Assembly (NCBI GenBank): GCA_965219965.1
Contig: OZ244796.1
Location: 682,001-746,000, forward strand
DNA length: 64,000 bases
Source of the DNA: G965219965 sp965219965
GTDB taxonomy: Bacteria; Pseudomonadota; Alphaproteobacteria; RS24
Direction of reading: 5' to 3'
The position numbers and the translations under genes are program-made. This document shows positions 25,636-35,165 of this stretch, one piece after another. How positions within the stretch are numbered: position 1 is the first letter of the stretch; every line of letters starts with the position of its first letter. The notes below the pieces were generated by a model. That model did no database searches. It was not told the DNA's origin and worked only from the letters and a program-made list of their open reading frames with translations.

Positions 25636-27738
25636 CTATTCCATCCAGAGGCGGATGGTTTTGGGTCTTTTGTTGATATGCCACGCGCCTTGGCGATATT
25701 CAAATGTCCGCACGAGGTCAAAACGCCAATCGCGCCTATCAAATATCTGCACGCCGCAACGTTTTTTATCACGCGCCGCCACACGGAAACCAGCCAGCAC
25801 CAAATCCGAACGCTGGCACGCGGTCGATAAAGCCGTTCTATCGCTCGCATAGGCCAGCTCAAACCCATCACGGGTTAAAAAGCATAAATTTTCCGCACAA
25901 ATTTCCTGCACATTGGCGGGTAAATCCGTCTGGCCATTAGCCGCCAGCCAACGGGTCGGCACAAAATTATGCTTATGCCGAGACAACAAATGATAATGGC
26001 CGTCTGTTTGCCTAAGCGCGATATGTTGCACATGGCCATGCACTAATAATTCAGGCGGTGCGCCGCGCCCTAGCAAAACCATGCTTATCAATATCGGCAC
26101 AACGCCTAGCAAACGCCGTCGGTCAGGCAATAAGCAAATCAATAGCAAGCCGAGCGCGAAACAAAACAGCCCCGCAGGCGGTGTAGCGGGTAAATAAACC
26201 ACCGCCGATTCTGGTTGGGTGGTCCACTCTGCCGCCGCTATAACCCAATCAATGCCTACACTCATAATTTTTAGCGGCCATAGCTCAAGATGAAATGGCA
26301 TGAGCAACACTGCCAATAATCCAGCTGGCATAATAATCATGCCCAAAACAGGCACGGCCAGTAAATTAGCCGCCAAGCCATAAGTGGATAAATAGTAAAA
26401 ATGATAGGCACCAATATAGCCCGTCACCGCGCCAGCAATGAGGCTGGTAAATATCAAAGCGAGAAAATACAAACCGATGCGGCGGCGGCGATATGCCCAA
26501 AAGCTTAGCCGCTTTTGATAATGCGGCCACCATTTCGCCCGCCCAAAATTTTCATAAAAAGCGACCAGTGCCAAAACGGCGGCGAAAGACATTTGAAATC
26601 CCGCTTGTAAAATCGCCGATGGAGAAATGAGTAACACAATAAAAGCGGCAATGGCAACATTGCGTAAGGTCAAAGCATGGCGGCCAAATATAATGGCGAG
26701 GAAAACCAAACTCATCATGACATAAGCGCGTTGCGTAGCCACGCTCATACCCGATAAAAGTAAATAAGCCGTGCCACCCGCCGCACCACCCAGCCCGCAA
26801 ATAATTCTCACATTCACACGCTGAACAAAATTCGGAAAAAACGCAAAAACCAGCCGCAAAACAGCGTAAATCGTGCCAGCCACCAAAGCCATATGCATTC
26901 CCGATATGGCCAACATATGCGCCAAGCCACTGGCACGTAGCACATCGCGCTTATCGGTCGGAATACCGCCGCGCAGACCCGTCATTAACGCCACGCCAAT
27001 ACCCGCCGCCCCTTCGCTCATACCAGCACTTATGCGTTCGGCCAACCCAACGCGCCATTGTTGCAAACGCGCATGAAAGCCCACCGAGTCTAGACACTCA
27101 ATACTATTTATCTCGCGCACAAAGCCGCGCCCGCCAATGCCGTTAAAATGACCATTAAGGCGCGGGTCATAATGGTTCGGCAGCACAGGCTTGGCCAAAG
27201 GCATGAGCCTTGCTCGCAAATTTATTTTACATCCAGCACGCGCTTCGGGCGCAAGATTTTTACGCCCGTAAAGCGTGAGCCGATGCGGCGTATCAACGCG
27301 TTTTAGTGCTGTGATATTCTGCACGTCCAATTCAATTAAATCCCCACGCAAGCGTACCTCTTTGCGAATAATCGTACCGCTAAGATTGGTTTCCTTAATC
27401 ACCCGTTTGAGCATAGGCGCATCAACATCCAAACTGCTCACTTGTGTCCAAATAAGACCAAAAGTAATGCAACTCATAGCCACACAAAAACGTTTCAAGC
27501 CAAGCGGCTGACTCAACCCTGCACCAAACATAAAAAACAGAAAAAAGCTAAATATCAATAAAAAGGACGGCTCTTTATCGCCGTAAAAATACAAAGCCGT
27601 ACCCGTGGCGAAAAATACTGGCGACCAGAGGAAAAAGCGTTCATTTGACAGGGGTGGCCACTCAATGCGCCAATCTATGCGTCGCAAACGATAGACAAAA
27701 AGCGAAGCGGATAACATATTCAAGGGCAAGCGCGGCAT
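25636..27738 (-). CDS. comEC: ComEC/Rec2-family DNA-uptake channel protein
   Basis: 700-residue polytopic membrane protein. The N-terminal part has two or three membrane helices and a DUF4131-like soluble region (about 90-210). The Competence domain (about 235-510) shows the hallmark LAHMLAISGMHMALVAG and the long helix series of the transport core. The C-terminal part (about 590-700) is a soluble region without the metal-binding histidine motif of the Bacillus-type nuclease domain. ComEC moves single-stranded DNA across the inner membrane in transformation; no other competence gene is nearby. It lies between lexA and gltX, as in many Alphaproteobacteria, and is divergent from gltX. Confidence 0.9.
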   Translation of the reverse strand: MPRLPLNMLSASLFVYRLRRIDWRIEWPPLSNERFFLWSPVFFATGTALYFYGDKEPSFLLIFSFFLFFMFGAGLSQPLGLKRFCVAMSCITFGLIWTQVSSLDVDAPMLKRVIKETNLSGTIIRKEVRLRGDLIELDVQNITALKRVDTPHRLTLYGRKNLAPEARAGCKINLRARLMPLAKPVLPNHYDPRLNGHFNGIGGRGFVREINSIECLDSVGFHARLQQWRVGLAERISAGMSEGAAGIGVALMTGLRGGIPTDKRDVLRASGLAHMLAISGMHMALVAGTIYAVLRLVFAFFPNFVQRVNVRIICGLGGAAGGTAYLLLSGMSVATQRAYVMMSLVFLAIIFGRHALTLRNVAIAAFIVLLISPSAILQAGFQMSFAAVLALVAFYENFGRAKWWPHYQKRLSFWAYRRRRIGLYFLALIFTSLIAGAVTGYIGAYHFYYLSTYGLAANLLAVPVLGMIIMPAGLLAVLLMPFHLELWPLKIMSVGIDWVIAAAEWTTQPESAVVYLPATPPAGLFCFALGLLLICLLPDRRRLLGVVPILISMVLLGRGAPPELLVHGHVQHIALRQTDGHYHLLSRHKHNFVPTRWLAANGQTDLPANVQEICAENLCFLTRDGFELAYASDRTALSTACQRSDLVLAGFRVAARDKKRCGVQIFDRRDWRFDLVRTFEYRQGAWHINKRPKTIRLWME

Positions 27739-27823
27739 ATCTTCTTCTTTTCTCTACTTTCGGGCGAGCCATGGCTGTGCTAAAGCCTATTCCCATAGGA
27801 TATTTTCACCGCAGGAGGGCAGA

Positions 27824-29212
27824 ATGTCCAGCCGTAAAACTATTACCCGCTTTGCCCCTGCGCCCACTGGCTTTTTGCATATTGGTGGGGCGCGCACGGC
27901 TTTGTTTAACTGGGCTTTTGCCTGTCACCATAGCGGTAAATTTCTGCTTCGCATTGAAGATACTGACCGTAGCCGTTCCACGCCAGAAGCCATTGATGCT
28001 ATTTTGGACGGGCTGGATTGGCTCGGCCTTAAATGGGATGATGACATTATCTACCAACACCAACGCGCCGACCGACATATTGAAATCGCTCATAAACTGC
28101 TCGCCGATGGAAAAGCCTATAAATGTTTCTGCACACCCGAAGAGCTAGATGCCATGCGCGAAAAAGCCCGCGCCGACGGACGACCTATAAAATATGATGG
28201 GCGTTGGCGCGAACGTGACGCGTCTGAAGCACCCAAAGACGCGCCCTATGTTATTCGTTTCAAAGCACCGCAAAGTGGAGAAACAATTATTGACGATGCT
28301 ATTCGTGGGCGCGTGGTGATTGCCAATGACCAGCTTGATGATTTAATTTTGCTCCGCGCTGACGGCACGCCGACCTATATGCTTTCTGTGGTGGTAGATG
28401 ATTATGATATGGGCATCACCGATATTATTCGCGGCGATGACCATTTAACCAATGCGGCACGCCAAATAGGTATTTATAACGCGCTGGGCTGGGCGGTGCC
28501 TTTATTTGCACATATCCCGCTTATCCATGGCGCAGATGGGGCAAAGCTGTCCAAACGCCATGGCGCGTTGGGCATAGACCATTATCGTGGGCAAGGCTAT
28601 CTGCCCGAAGCCATGCGGAATTATCTTGCCCGTTTGGGTTGGAGTCATGGCGATGATGAACTCTTTACCACCAAAGAACTGGTTGAATGGTTCACACTGG
28701 ACACAATCGGAAAATCGCCTGCGCGATTTGACTCTGACAAGCTGGATTATATTAACGCCCATCACATTGCCCATGCAGATGATGCCGCATTAGTGGCAGA
28801 AATAATCGTCCGCAAGCCAGAATATAAAAACCATAGCGACAAATTGCACAAAGCCATGCCCTATCTTAAAGCCAAAGCTAAAGGGCTGGACGCATTGGCC
28901 GATACGTGCGGCTTTGTTATCGCCGCGCCCGCGCAAATGGAAGAAAAACTGCAAAAAGCCTTAAATGACCAAACCCGCCCGCTCTTGACCGAACTGGCCG
29001 CCCAATTGGAAGGCTTGGCCGCATGGACGCCCGAAAGCATAGAGTCATCTGTGAACCAATTTATGGCTGACCGAAACCTTAAAATGAACCAGATTGGGCC
29101 TGCTTTGCGTGCTTGCCTGACTGGCACGACCCAATCTCCCGCTATTTATGATGTTTTGATGCTTTTGGGGCAAGCTGAAACGGTGCAAAGAATCCGCACC
29201 AAAACGGGCTAA
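27824..29212 (+). CDS. gltX: Glutamyl-tRNA synthetase
   Basis: Class I aminoacyl-tRNA synthetase, 462 residues. The HIGH-type motif is FAPAPTGFLHIGGARTALF and the KMSKS-type motif is AKLSKRHG. LLRIEDTDRSRS is the glutamate/tRNA region and DGTPTYMLSVVVDDYDMGI the core. An AGGAGG site lies six bases before ATG 27824. One copy is visible; whether it also charges tRNA-Gln would depend on gatCAB or glnS, not in the window. Confidence 0.97.
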   Translation: MSSRKTITRFAPAPTGFLHIGGARTALFNWAFACHHSGKFLLRIEDTDRSRSTPEAIDAILDGLDWLGLKWDDDIIYQHQRADRHIEIAHKLLADGKAYKCFCTPEELDAMREKARADGRPIKYDGRWRERDASEAPKDAPYVIRFKAPQSGETIIDDAIRGRVVIANDQLDDLILLRADGTPTYMLSVVVDDYDMGITDIIRGDDHLTNAARQIGIYNALGWAVPLFAHIPLIHGADGAKLSKRHGALGIDHYRGQGYLPEAMRNYLARLGWSHGDDELFTTKELVEWFTLDTIGKSPARFDSDKLDYINAHHIAHADDAALVAEIIVRKPEYKNHSDKLHKAMPYLKAKAKGLDALADTCGFVIAAPAQMEEKLQKALNDQTRPLLTELAAQLEGLAAWTPESIESSVNQFMADRNLKMNQIGPALRACLTGTTQSPAIYDVLMLLGQAETVQRIRTKTG

Positions 29213-29298
29213 AATTGCGTCCTGCCACTGGTTTTTTGCTTATTTTTTGACTATACTGGCTTCTTGCACACATAAAATCGGCAAGAAAAGGCCAAAAA

Positions 29299-30597
29299 AT
29301 GCCAGAAAACAAACCGCCCTCAGCAAAATTAGACACCTCCGGAAAAAGCCATGAATTAGACGTTCAAAATGGCACAATTGGCCCTAGCGTCATTGATGTA
29401 TCATCGCTTTATGCCGATACGGGGCAGTTCACCTATGATCCGGGCTTCACCTCCACGGCAAGCTGTAAGTCAACCATCACATACATTGATGGCGAAAAAG
29501 GTGTGCTGTTGCATCGCGGCTATCCGATTGAGCAGCTGGCCGAAGAGGGCAATTTTATTGAAACATGCTATTTGCTGCTTTATGGCGATTTGCCCAATAA
29601 AACACAGCTAGAAAAATTTGAAAACTCCATCACCACGCATACGATGGTGCATGAGCAACTAGAGCAATTTTTTCACGGCTTTAGACGTGACGCACATCCA
29701 ATGGCTATTATGGTTGGCGTTGTCGGCGCCCTTTCAGCTTTTTACCATGACAGCACAGATATTAACGACGCCAAGCAACGCCAAATTGCCAGCCGCCGTT
29801 TGATTGCTAAAATCCCGACCATTGCCGCTATGGCATATAAATATTCTATTGGTCAACCTTTTGTTTATCCGCGCAATAATTTGGATTATGCGGCGAATTT
29901 TCTACATATGTGTTTTTCTGTGCCATGTGAAGAGCGTCCTGTTAGCCCCGTGCTGGCCAAAGCTATGGATAAAATTTTCATTCTCCATGCCGACCATGAA
30001 CAAAATGCGTCCACATCAACCGTGCGGCTTGCTGGTTCTTCGGGGGCGAATCCATTTGCGTGCATTGCGGCGGGCATTGCGTGTCTTTGGGGACCTGCCC
30101 ACGGCGGAGCGAATGAAGCCGCGCTGGATATGCTAAGAGAAATTGGCACAGTTAACCGTATCCCTCAATTTATTGCCCGCGCCAAAGATAAAGATGACCC
30201 ATTCCGCCTGATGGGCTTTGGCCACCGCGTTTATAAAAACTATGACCCACGGGCGCGGGTGATGCAAAAAACCTGCTATGAAGTGCTAGACGAGCTAGGC
30301 ATTAAAGATGACCCACTATTGGAAGTGGCCATTGAGCTAGAAAAAATTGCACTGAATGATAACTATTTTGTAGAGAAAAAACTCTATCCCAATATTGATT
30401 TTTACTCTGGCATTACGCTCAAAGCTATGGGTTTTCCGGCAGATATGTTCACTGTTTTATTCGCCCTTGCTCGCACAGTTGGATGGGTGTCGCAATGGAA
30501 TGAGATGATTGGCGACCCCAGCCAACGCATTGGCCGCCCGCGCCAGCTTTATATTGGGGCTGAACCACGTGATTATGTGCCGCTTAATAAGCGTTAA
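29299..30597 (+). CDS. gltA: Citrate synthase (type II)
   Basis: Condenses acetyl-CoA and oxaloacetate; 432 residues, the length of the hexameric NADH-sensitive type. Catalytic residues lie in ILHADHEQNASTSTVRLAGS (first His), MGFGHRVYKNYDPRA (second His) and FYSGITLKAMGFP (Asp). The N-terminal domain has the IDGEKGVLLHRGYPIEQLAE block. It is convergent with lpxB, with six bases between the stops. Confidence 0.98.
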   Translation: MPENKPPSAKLDTSGKSHELDVQNGTIGPSVIDVSSLYADTGQFTYDPGFTSTASCKSTITYIDGEKGVLLHRGYPIEQLAEEGNFIETCYLLLYGDLPNKTQLEKFENSITTHTMVHEQLEQFFHGFRRDAHPMAIMVGVVGALSAFYHDSTDINDAKQRQIASRRLIAKIPTIAAMAYKYSIGQPFVYPRNNLDYAANFLHMCFSVPCEERPVSPVLAKAMDKIFILHADHEQNASTSTVRLAGSSGANPFACIAAGIACLWGPAHGGANEAALDMLREIGTVNRIPQFIARAKDKDDPFRLMGFGHRVYKNYDPRARVMQKTCYEVLDELGIKDDPLLEVAIELEKIALNDNYFVEKKLYPNIDFYSGITLKAMGFPADMFTVLFALARTVGWVSQWNEMIGDPSQRIGRPRQLYIGAEPRDYVPLNKR

Positions 30598-30603
30598 AAA
30601 ACC

Positions 30604-31773
30604 CTAAACTTTATCGGTTAAGGCCAAAACTTTTTCCGCCGCGCATTGGCTTGGCACGCTACCCGTTGATTGCATAATATCACGCATTTCACCTAAAGCG
30701 GCTTTTTGCGTATCATATATATTATTGTCATTTTCAATAAGCGATTTTAGGGCGGGTATTATTAAATCTGCCGAACATCGCGCCCCAGTAAATTCTGGCA
30801 CAGCCAAACGGTCAAGAATAAGATTAGGCAACACAAAAGTTTTCGGGCGAATAATGTAATCAATAAGAAATTGCGCGATAGCATCGGCGCGTTGGGCAAC
30901 AATCATGGGCTGGCCACCTAGCCCCAATTCAAGCGTAGCCGTGCCAGAGGCAACCAAAGCCGCGTGACCCGCACGAAAAAGCCCCTGCTTGTCTTCTTCA
31001 CTTTCCACCAAAATAGGCGTGAAATCCCAATCGGCAACAGCCTCACCGATAAAATCGCGCAAATGCGGCACGGTTGGAATCACAAAGCGTAAATTATCAA
31101 GCTCTGTGTTCAACCGTTTGGCGGTTTCATAAAATGGCATGAGCATATGCCGCAACTCACTCATGCGACTGCCTGGCAAAAGTGAAATAATGCGTTCATT
31201 TTCTCCAATAGAAAATTTGCACCGAAATGCTTGCGGCGTGATAACCAAATTCATGCGTTCAACCGATGGATGTCCCACATAGCTACATTCTGGTCCGTCA
31301 AGTTCAACAAAAACACGCGGCTCAAATGACAACACTGCCATCACATGGTCAAAATAGGGACGCATTTTTTTGGCTCGCCCAGGACGCCAGCCCCAAACCG
31401 TCGGTGCGACATAGCCAATAATCACCATATCGGGTCTTTTCTTTTTCACCCGTTTTGCGACATGGAAAGAAAATTCTTGGCTGTCAATGAGAACCAGCAC
31501 ATCAGGGTTTTCCTGCAGCACAAAATCGACCATTTGCCGGATACGACGAAAAATGCGGCGCAAATTGAGCAGCACATCGCCAATGCCCAGCACGGCAATA
31601 TCATCCATGGGAAAAACCGACTCCAAACCCTGCGCCTGCATTTTCGGGCCACCAAGCCCAGAAATGCGAATATCAGGGTGCGTTTGGCGCAAAGCCTGCA
31701 TCAGCCCTGCGCCGAGCAAATCGCCGGAATTTTCTCCAGCGGCCAGCATAATGTGCAAATCCGTGCGTGCCAT
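30604..31773 (-). CDS. lpxB: Lipid-A-disaccharide synthase
   Basis: Peripheral inner-membrane glycosyltransferase joining UDP-2,3-diacylglucosamine and lipid X; 389 residues. Conserved blocks: LAAGENSGDLLGAGLM at the start, GIGDVLLNLRRIFRR, VLIDSQEFSFHVAKR, YVAPTVWGWRPGRAKKM, LLPGSRMSELRHML and ASGTATLELGLGGQPM. Its ATG shares one base with the lpxI stop (TAATG). It is last in the lpxD-lpxA-lpxI-lpxB run. Confidence 0.97.
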   Translation of the reverse strand: MARTDLHIMLAAGENSGDLLGAGLMQALRQTHPDIRISGLGGPKMQAQGLESVFPMDDIAVLGIGDVLLNLRRIFRRIRQMVDFVLQENPDVLVLIDSQEFSFHVAKRVKKKRPDMVIIGYVAPTVWGWRPGRAKKMRPYFDHVMAVLSFEPRVFVELDGPECSYVGHPSVERMNLVITPQAFRCKFSIGENERIISLLPGSRMSELRHMLMPFYETAKRLNTELDNLRFVIPTVPHLRDFIGEAVADWDFTPILVESEEDKQGLFRAGHAALVASGTATLELGLGGQPMIVAQRADAIAQFLIDYIIRPKTFVLPNLILDRLAVPEFTGARCSADLIIPALKSLIENDNNIYDTQKAALGEMRDIMQSTGSVPSQCAAEKVLALTDKV

Positions 31774-32663
31774 TACACATCTTCCGATGCTGGCAAGCCG
31801 AAAAGAAACATACCCTTTTTATCGGCCAGCGCGATGCAGGCATCTAAATCATTAATCAACAAACCTTGAGCTTCAAAGGCAATGCCGGCCAAACCGGCGG
31901 CGGCGGCATTTTCAACTGTGGTTTTGCCCAGCACGGGAAAATCAACGCGCTTTTCTTGATTGGGTTTGGGCAATTTAACCAATACGCCTTGGCGTTTTTT
32001 AACTGTGCCGCGTAAATTTTCATCCAAAGCGGCAATTCTGCCTAGCAAAGCATCTGTGCCATCTACGCCTTCCACCGCCAGCACCTGCCCGCGACACACC
32101 ACACAACTTTGGCCAATATCAAGGCGGCCAATCATGCGCGTCACATCAACCCCTTCGGCAATATCTAATTGCGCGACGTCATCTGGCTTTTTCTGCGTCA
32201 ACACGCCAGACGGGGCGAGCATTTCATTCAAAATTTCATGCGCGGCGACGGGTTCAAAACCTTCTTCGGAAAAAAAGCGGATAACTTCTTCCAACAAAAC
32301 ATTATCGCCGCGCCTTTGGTGCATTAATATGCGCTTCATAACGCGCACCCCACCTGCATCCGGAATAAGGGTGAGCAAATTAGGCCGTTTAATATGGCCG
32401 ATAATGACAATTTGCTTACAGCCTTTTTTGCGAAGAAATTTACTAATCCCACCAAATTTTGCAATGCCAAGCACTTTATCGGTTTTCAAAGCCACATCGC
32501 ACACGCCTTGAATACCCACCGTAACAGCTTCACGCCCTGCCACTTTAATGGCATCGCGCACATGCAAAGGTAGCTCCCCGCCACCTGCAATAATGCCAAT
32601 CGGCTCAGTGCGGCCAGATAAAATATGGGCAGATGTTGTGTCATGTTTCATTATGCAGCTCAT
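31773..32663 (-). CDS. lpxI: UDP-2,3-diacylglucosamine pyrophosphatase LpxI
   Basis: Hydrolyses UDP-2,3-diacylglucosamine to lipid X and UMP; LpxI replaces LpxH in Alphaproteobacteria. About 296 residues, with the N-terminal IGIIAGGGELPLHV, the KFGGISKFLRKKG and GHIKRPNL blocks, and the C-terminal VLVKLPKPNQEKRVDFPVLG and GLAGIAFEAQGLLI regions. The ATG at 32663 overlaps the lpxA stop by one base; MKHD at 32651 is a second possible start. Confidence 0.95.
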   Translation of the reverse strand: MSCIMKHDTTSAHILSGRTEPIGIIAGGGELPLHVRDAIKVAGREAVTVGIQGVCDVALKTDKVLGIAKFGGISKFLRKKGCKQIVIIGHIKRPNLLTLIPDAGGVRVMKRILMHQRRGDNVLLEEVIRFFSEEGFEPVAAHEILNEMLAPSGVLTQKKPDDVAQLDIAEGVDVTRMIGRLDIGQSCVVCRGQVLAVEGVDGTDALLGRIAALDENLRGTVKKRQGVLVKLPKPNQEKRVDFPVLGKTTVENAAAAGLAGIAFEAQGLLINDLDACIALADKKGMFLFGLPASEDV

Positions 32664-33469
32664 TATTCTTTTTCTACTGGGGGAACGCAATAACCACGAT
32701 TTTTATCCGCCTGCATAAAAGCAATTAAATTATCCACCAAATCCGTGCCGCCATATTTTTCATGCGCCTGTTCAATGCGTGTTGCAAGCGGCTGGTGCCG
32801 CGCTTGGCCAAAAATAATTTTATAAGCTCCCCGCAAAGCATCTATATGGCCGCGCTCAAAGCCGTGGCGTTTAAGGCCGACAAGATTCAACCCCGCCAGC
32901 GTCGCCCGATTACCAGTGACAGAGCCATAGGGAATAACATCTTCGCTCACCATACTACCAAAGCCCAAAAAGGCATGCGCGCCAATGCGGCAAAATTGGT
33001 GTATTCCTATCTGCCCGCCCAAAATGGCATAATCACCAATGCTCACATGCCCAGCCATGGTGGCATTATTGGCCAGAATAAGATGGTCGCCCAGCACACA
33101 ATCATGCGCGACATGGCTACCAATCATAAATAAACAATGACTGCCCACTTTGGTTAACCCGCCGCCGCTTTGCGTGCCAGGATTCATAGTGACATATTCT
33201 CTAATTTTATTATCTTCGCCAATTTCAAGGCGCGTATCTTCGCCAGCGAATTTCAAATCTTGCGGCCTATGGCCGATAGAGGCAAAAGGGAAAATATGGC
33301 TCCGCGCACCAATAGATGTGCGCCCCGTGACAACCACATGCGCGTCAATATGCACATCATCGCCCAAAACAACTTGCGCACCAATAATGCTATATGGGCC
33401 AATATGCACATTTTTGCCCAGTGTTGCACCCGTTTCAATAATAGCTGTCGGGTGAATATTGCCCGTCAT
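32663..33469 (-). CDS. lpxA: UDP-N-acetylglucosamine acyltransferase
   Basis: First step of lipid A synthesis: 3-O-acylation of UDP-GlcNAc with hydroxyacyl-ACP; 268 residues. The left-handed beta helix of hexapeptide repeats spans about 3-190, with the catalytic His in FMIGSHVAHDCVLGD and substrate contacts in GGQIGIHQFCRIGAHAFLG. A C-terminal helical domain follows. In most Alphaproteobacteria fabZ lies immediately upstream; here only 75 non-coding bases separate it from lpxD. Confidence 0.97.
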   Translation of the reverse strand: MTGNIHPTAIIETGATLGKNVHIGPYSIIGAQVVLGDDVHIDAHVVVTGRTSIGARSHIFPFASIGHRPQDLKFAGEDTRLEIGEDNKIREYVTMNPGTQSGGGLTKVGSHCLFMIGSHVAHDCVLGDHLILANNATMAGHVSIGDYAILGGQIGIHQFCRIGAHAFLGFGSMVSEDVIPYGSVTGNRATLAGLNLVGLKRHGFERGHIDALRGAYKIIFGQARHQPLATRIEQAHEKYGGTDLVDNLIAFMQADKNRGYCVPPVEKE

Positions 33470-33494
33470 TTTCGGTTCCGCCTATCCCGTGAAT

Positions 33495-33523
33495 TTCCCA
33501 AAATCAATAGCTCCATTTGGGAA
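33495..33523. repeat. Hairpin in the lpxD-lpxA gap
   Basis: TTCCCAAA and TTTGGGAA (33495-33502 and 33516-33523) are perfect inverted 8-bp arms with a 13-base loop. They lie where fabZ would normally be. No T-run follows on the minus strand. It may be an mRNA processing or attenuation element within the lpx operon, or chance. Confidence 0.35.
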
Positions 33524-33544
33524 TATAGGCCAAATAACGTCTTG

Positions 33545-34591
33545 TTACGATTTGTTACTTTTTGCTTTGGGCTTTTCTTTTGCAAGGCGCGAAAGCGCGG
33601 CAATTTCCTTGCGCCATTGCTCAATATCCTTAGCTGGGAAACCCGCCAATGTGCTATTGGACGGAACGGATTTTGTCACCATCGTGCCAGCCTGTAGGGT
33701 CACGCCATCGCCAACTTCCAAATGGCCGCCAACCCCTACCCGTCCGCCAATGATAACATTATTGCCAACTTTGCCACTTCCCGCAAAACCAACTTTGCCA
33801 GCAATCAAACAGTTTTGCCCAATTTCAACATTATGCGCCACATGCACAAAATTATCTATTTTTGTGCCTTCACCAATGCTCGTGTCCAATAATGTACCAC
33901 GGTCAATGGTGCTATTGGCACCAATTTCAACATTATTTTGGATAATCACGCGCCCTAAATGCGGAATTTTCACTGGTGGCTGGGCGGGGATAAAACCAAA
34001 ACCATCTTGGCCGATAGACACATTGGCATATATATGTACCCCGTCGCCAATAATGGTATAAGACGCCACGCTTTGTGCGCCAACCACACAATTGCGGCCA
34101 ATCACACAGCCATGCCCAATCACCGCATTAGCACCAATATGCGTGTCTGCGCCAATTTCAACATTTGCGCCAATCACCGCGCCAACGCCTATTACCACAC
34201 CCTTTTCAATTTTAGCCGATGGGTCTATGGCTTTTTCCTGCACGCCAGCCACGGGGCGCATGGCGGCAAGGGCGGGATAAAAATAAGCCATCGCGCTTAT
34301 GTGCGTTTGGTATGGGTTTTCGGCGGTTAAAATGGCAATGGTTTTGGGTATTGAGTCTTTGTCTTTATCTTTGACGATAATTGCACCGGCTTTGCAGGCG
34401 GCTAAACTATCAGCATATTTTTGGTTCCCATCCCAAAAAACAATATCGCCCGATTTGGCACAACTGAGGTCGGCCACATCAGAAATTTCTGCCGCGCCCC
34501 CATCTCCTACCAGCTTTGCGCCGATTTTTTCGGCCAAGCTGGCCACGCTTAAAGCGGGAGATGATTTTTCATAAAAGCGGGGATCGGCCAT
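33545..34591 (-). CDS. lpxD: UDP-3-O-(3-hydroxyacyl)glucosamine N-acyltransferase
   Basis: Adds the second acyl chain of lipid A precursor; 348 residues. The N-terminal uridine-binding domain (about 1-110) shows ISDVADLSCAKSGDIVFWD. The hexapeptide-repeat beta helix (about 115-310) contains IGQDGFGFIPAQPPVKIPHLG and the catalytic-His block NFVHVAHNVEIGQNCLIAG. The short C-terminal tail is Lys-rich. It follows ompH by eight bases. Confidence 0.97.
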   Translation of the reverse strand: MADPRFYEKSSPALSVASLAEKIGAKLVGDGGAAEISDVADLSCAKSGDIVFWDGNQKYADSLAACKAGAIIVKDKDKDSIPKTIAILTAENPYQTHISAMAYFYPALAAMRPVAGVQEKAIDPSAKIEKGVVIGVGAVIGANVEIGADTHIGANAVIGHGCVIGRNCVVGAQSVASYTIIGDGVHIYANVSIGQDGFGFIPAQPPVKIPHLGRVIIQNNVEIGANSTIDRGTLLDTSIGEGTKIDNFVHVAHNVEIGQNCLIAGKVGFAGSGKVGNNVIIGGRVGVGGHLEVGDGVTLQAGTMVTKSVPSNSTLAGFPAKDIEQWRKEIAALSRLAKEKPKAKSNKS

Positions 34592-34599
34592 AGCAAATC

Positions 34600-35139
34600 C
34601 TAGTTTTTAGGCGCCTCAAATTTAACTGATTTCAGCTTTGCATTAAGACGTTTAACGGCTTCAGCCGTAATATCCCTATCTTCACTGCCAATGAGAATGG
34701 TGCGGCGTTCAACAACAATGGCCGCTTTTTTCTCTTCCATAATATCTTTCAAAATCGGGCTAAGCGCCTTTAATATCTGAGCATTCGCATTGGCCTGTGC
34801 GGCTTTGATTTTACGCACTTCCTGTTGCAATTCCTGATTTTTGGAAATGCTTTTCAGCCGTAGCTCATCTGTTTTGGCTTGCAAAGCTTCGGGCGCAAGC
34901 AGTGCTTTTTGCCCTTCAAGTTTGTTGTTTTCTTTTTCCAACTCCTTTTGTGCCGTTTCAACTTGCTTCTTAATGGCCTCATCTTTTTTACGCATTTGTT
35001 TCAGCAAGCTTTTACCAGCCAGCGAAGTGGTATAGACCGTGTCTATATCAACAACCAAAACATCACCCGCCCGCGCCGCAGGAGTAATCCCAATCGCCAG
35101 CGCTATGACGAAAATTGCAAATAGTGATTTTTTCAACAT
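34600..35139 (-). CDS. OmpH/Skp-family periplasmic chaperone
   Basis: About 179 residues. A signal peptide (LFAIFVIALAIGITPAARA) precedes the short beta segment VLVVDIDTVYTTS and a long Lys/Glu/Gln-rich coiled coil (about 45-125), the layout of Skp, which holds outer-membrane proteins for BamA. Two adjacent ATGs exist; 35139 has the better spacing to AAAGGG. It lies between bamA and lpxD, the usual position. Confidence 0.9.
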   Translation of the reverse strand: MLKKSLFAIFVIALAIGITPAARAGDVLVVDIDTVYTTSLAGKSLLKQMRKKDEAIKKQVETAQKELEKENNKLEGQKALLAPEALQAKTDELRLKSISKNQELQQEVRKIKAAQANANAQILKALSPILKDIMEEKKAAIVVERRTILIGSEDRDITAEAVKRLNAKLKSVKFEAPKN

Positions 35140-35165
35140 CATTTCCCTTTCAACAAAAATGGCAG

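Noticed and set aside
29221..29298. gltA promoter
   Set aside because: TATACT makes a good -10 but no -35 lies at 16-18 bases, and the alternative TTGACT has no matching -10, so no call was made.
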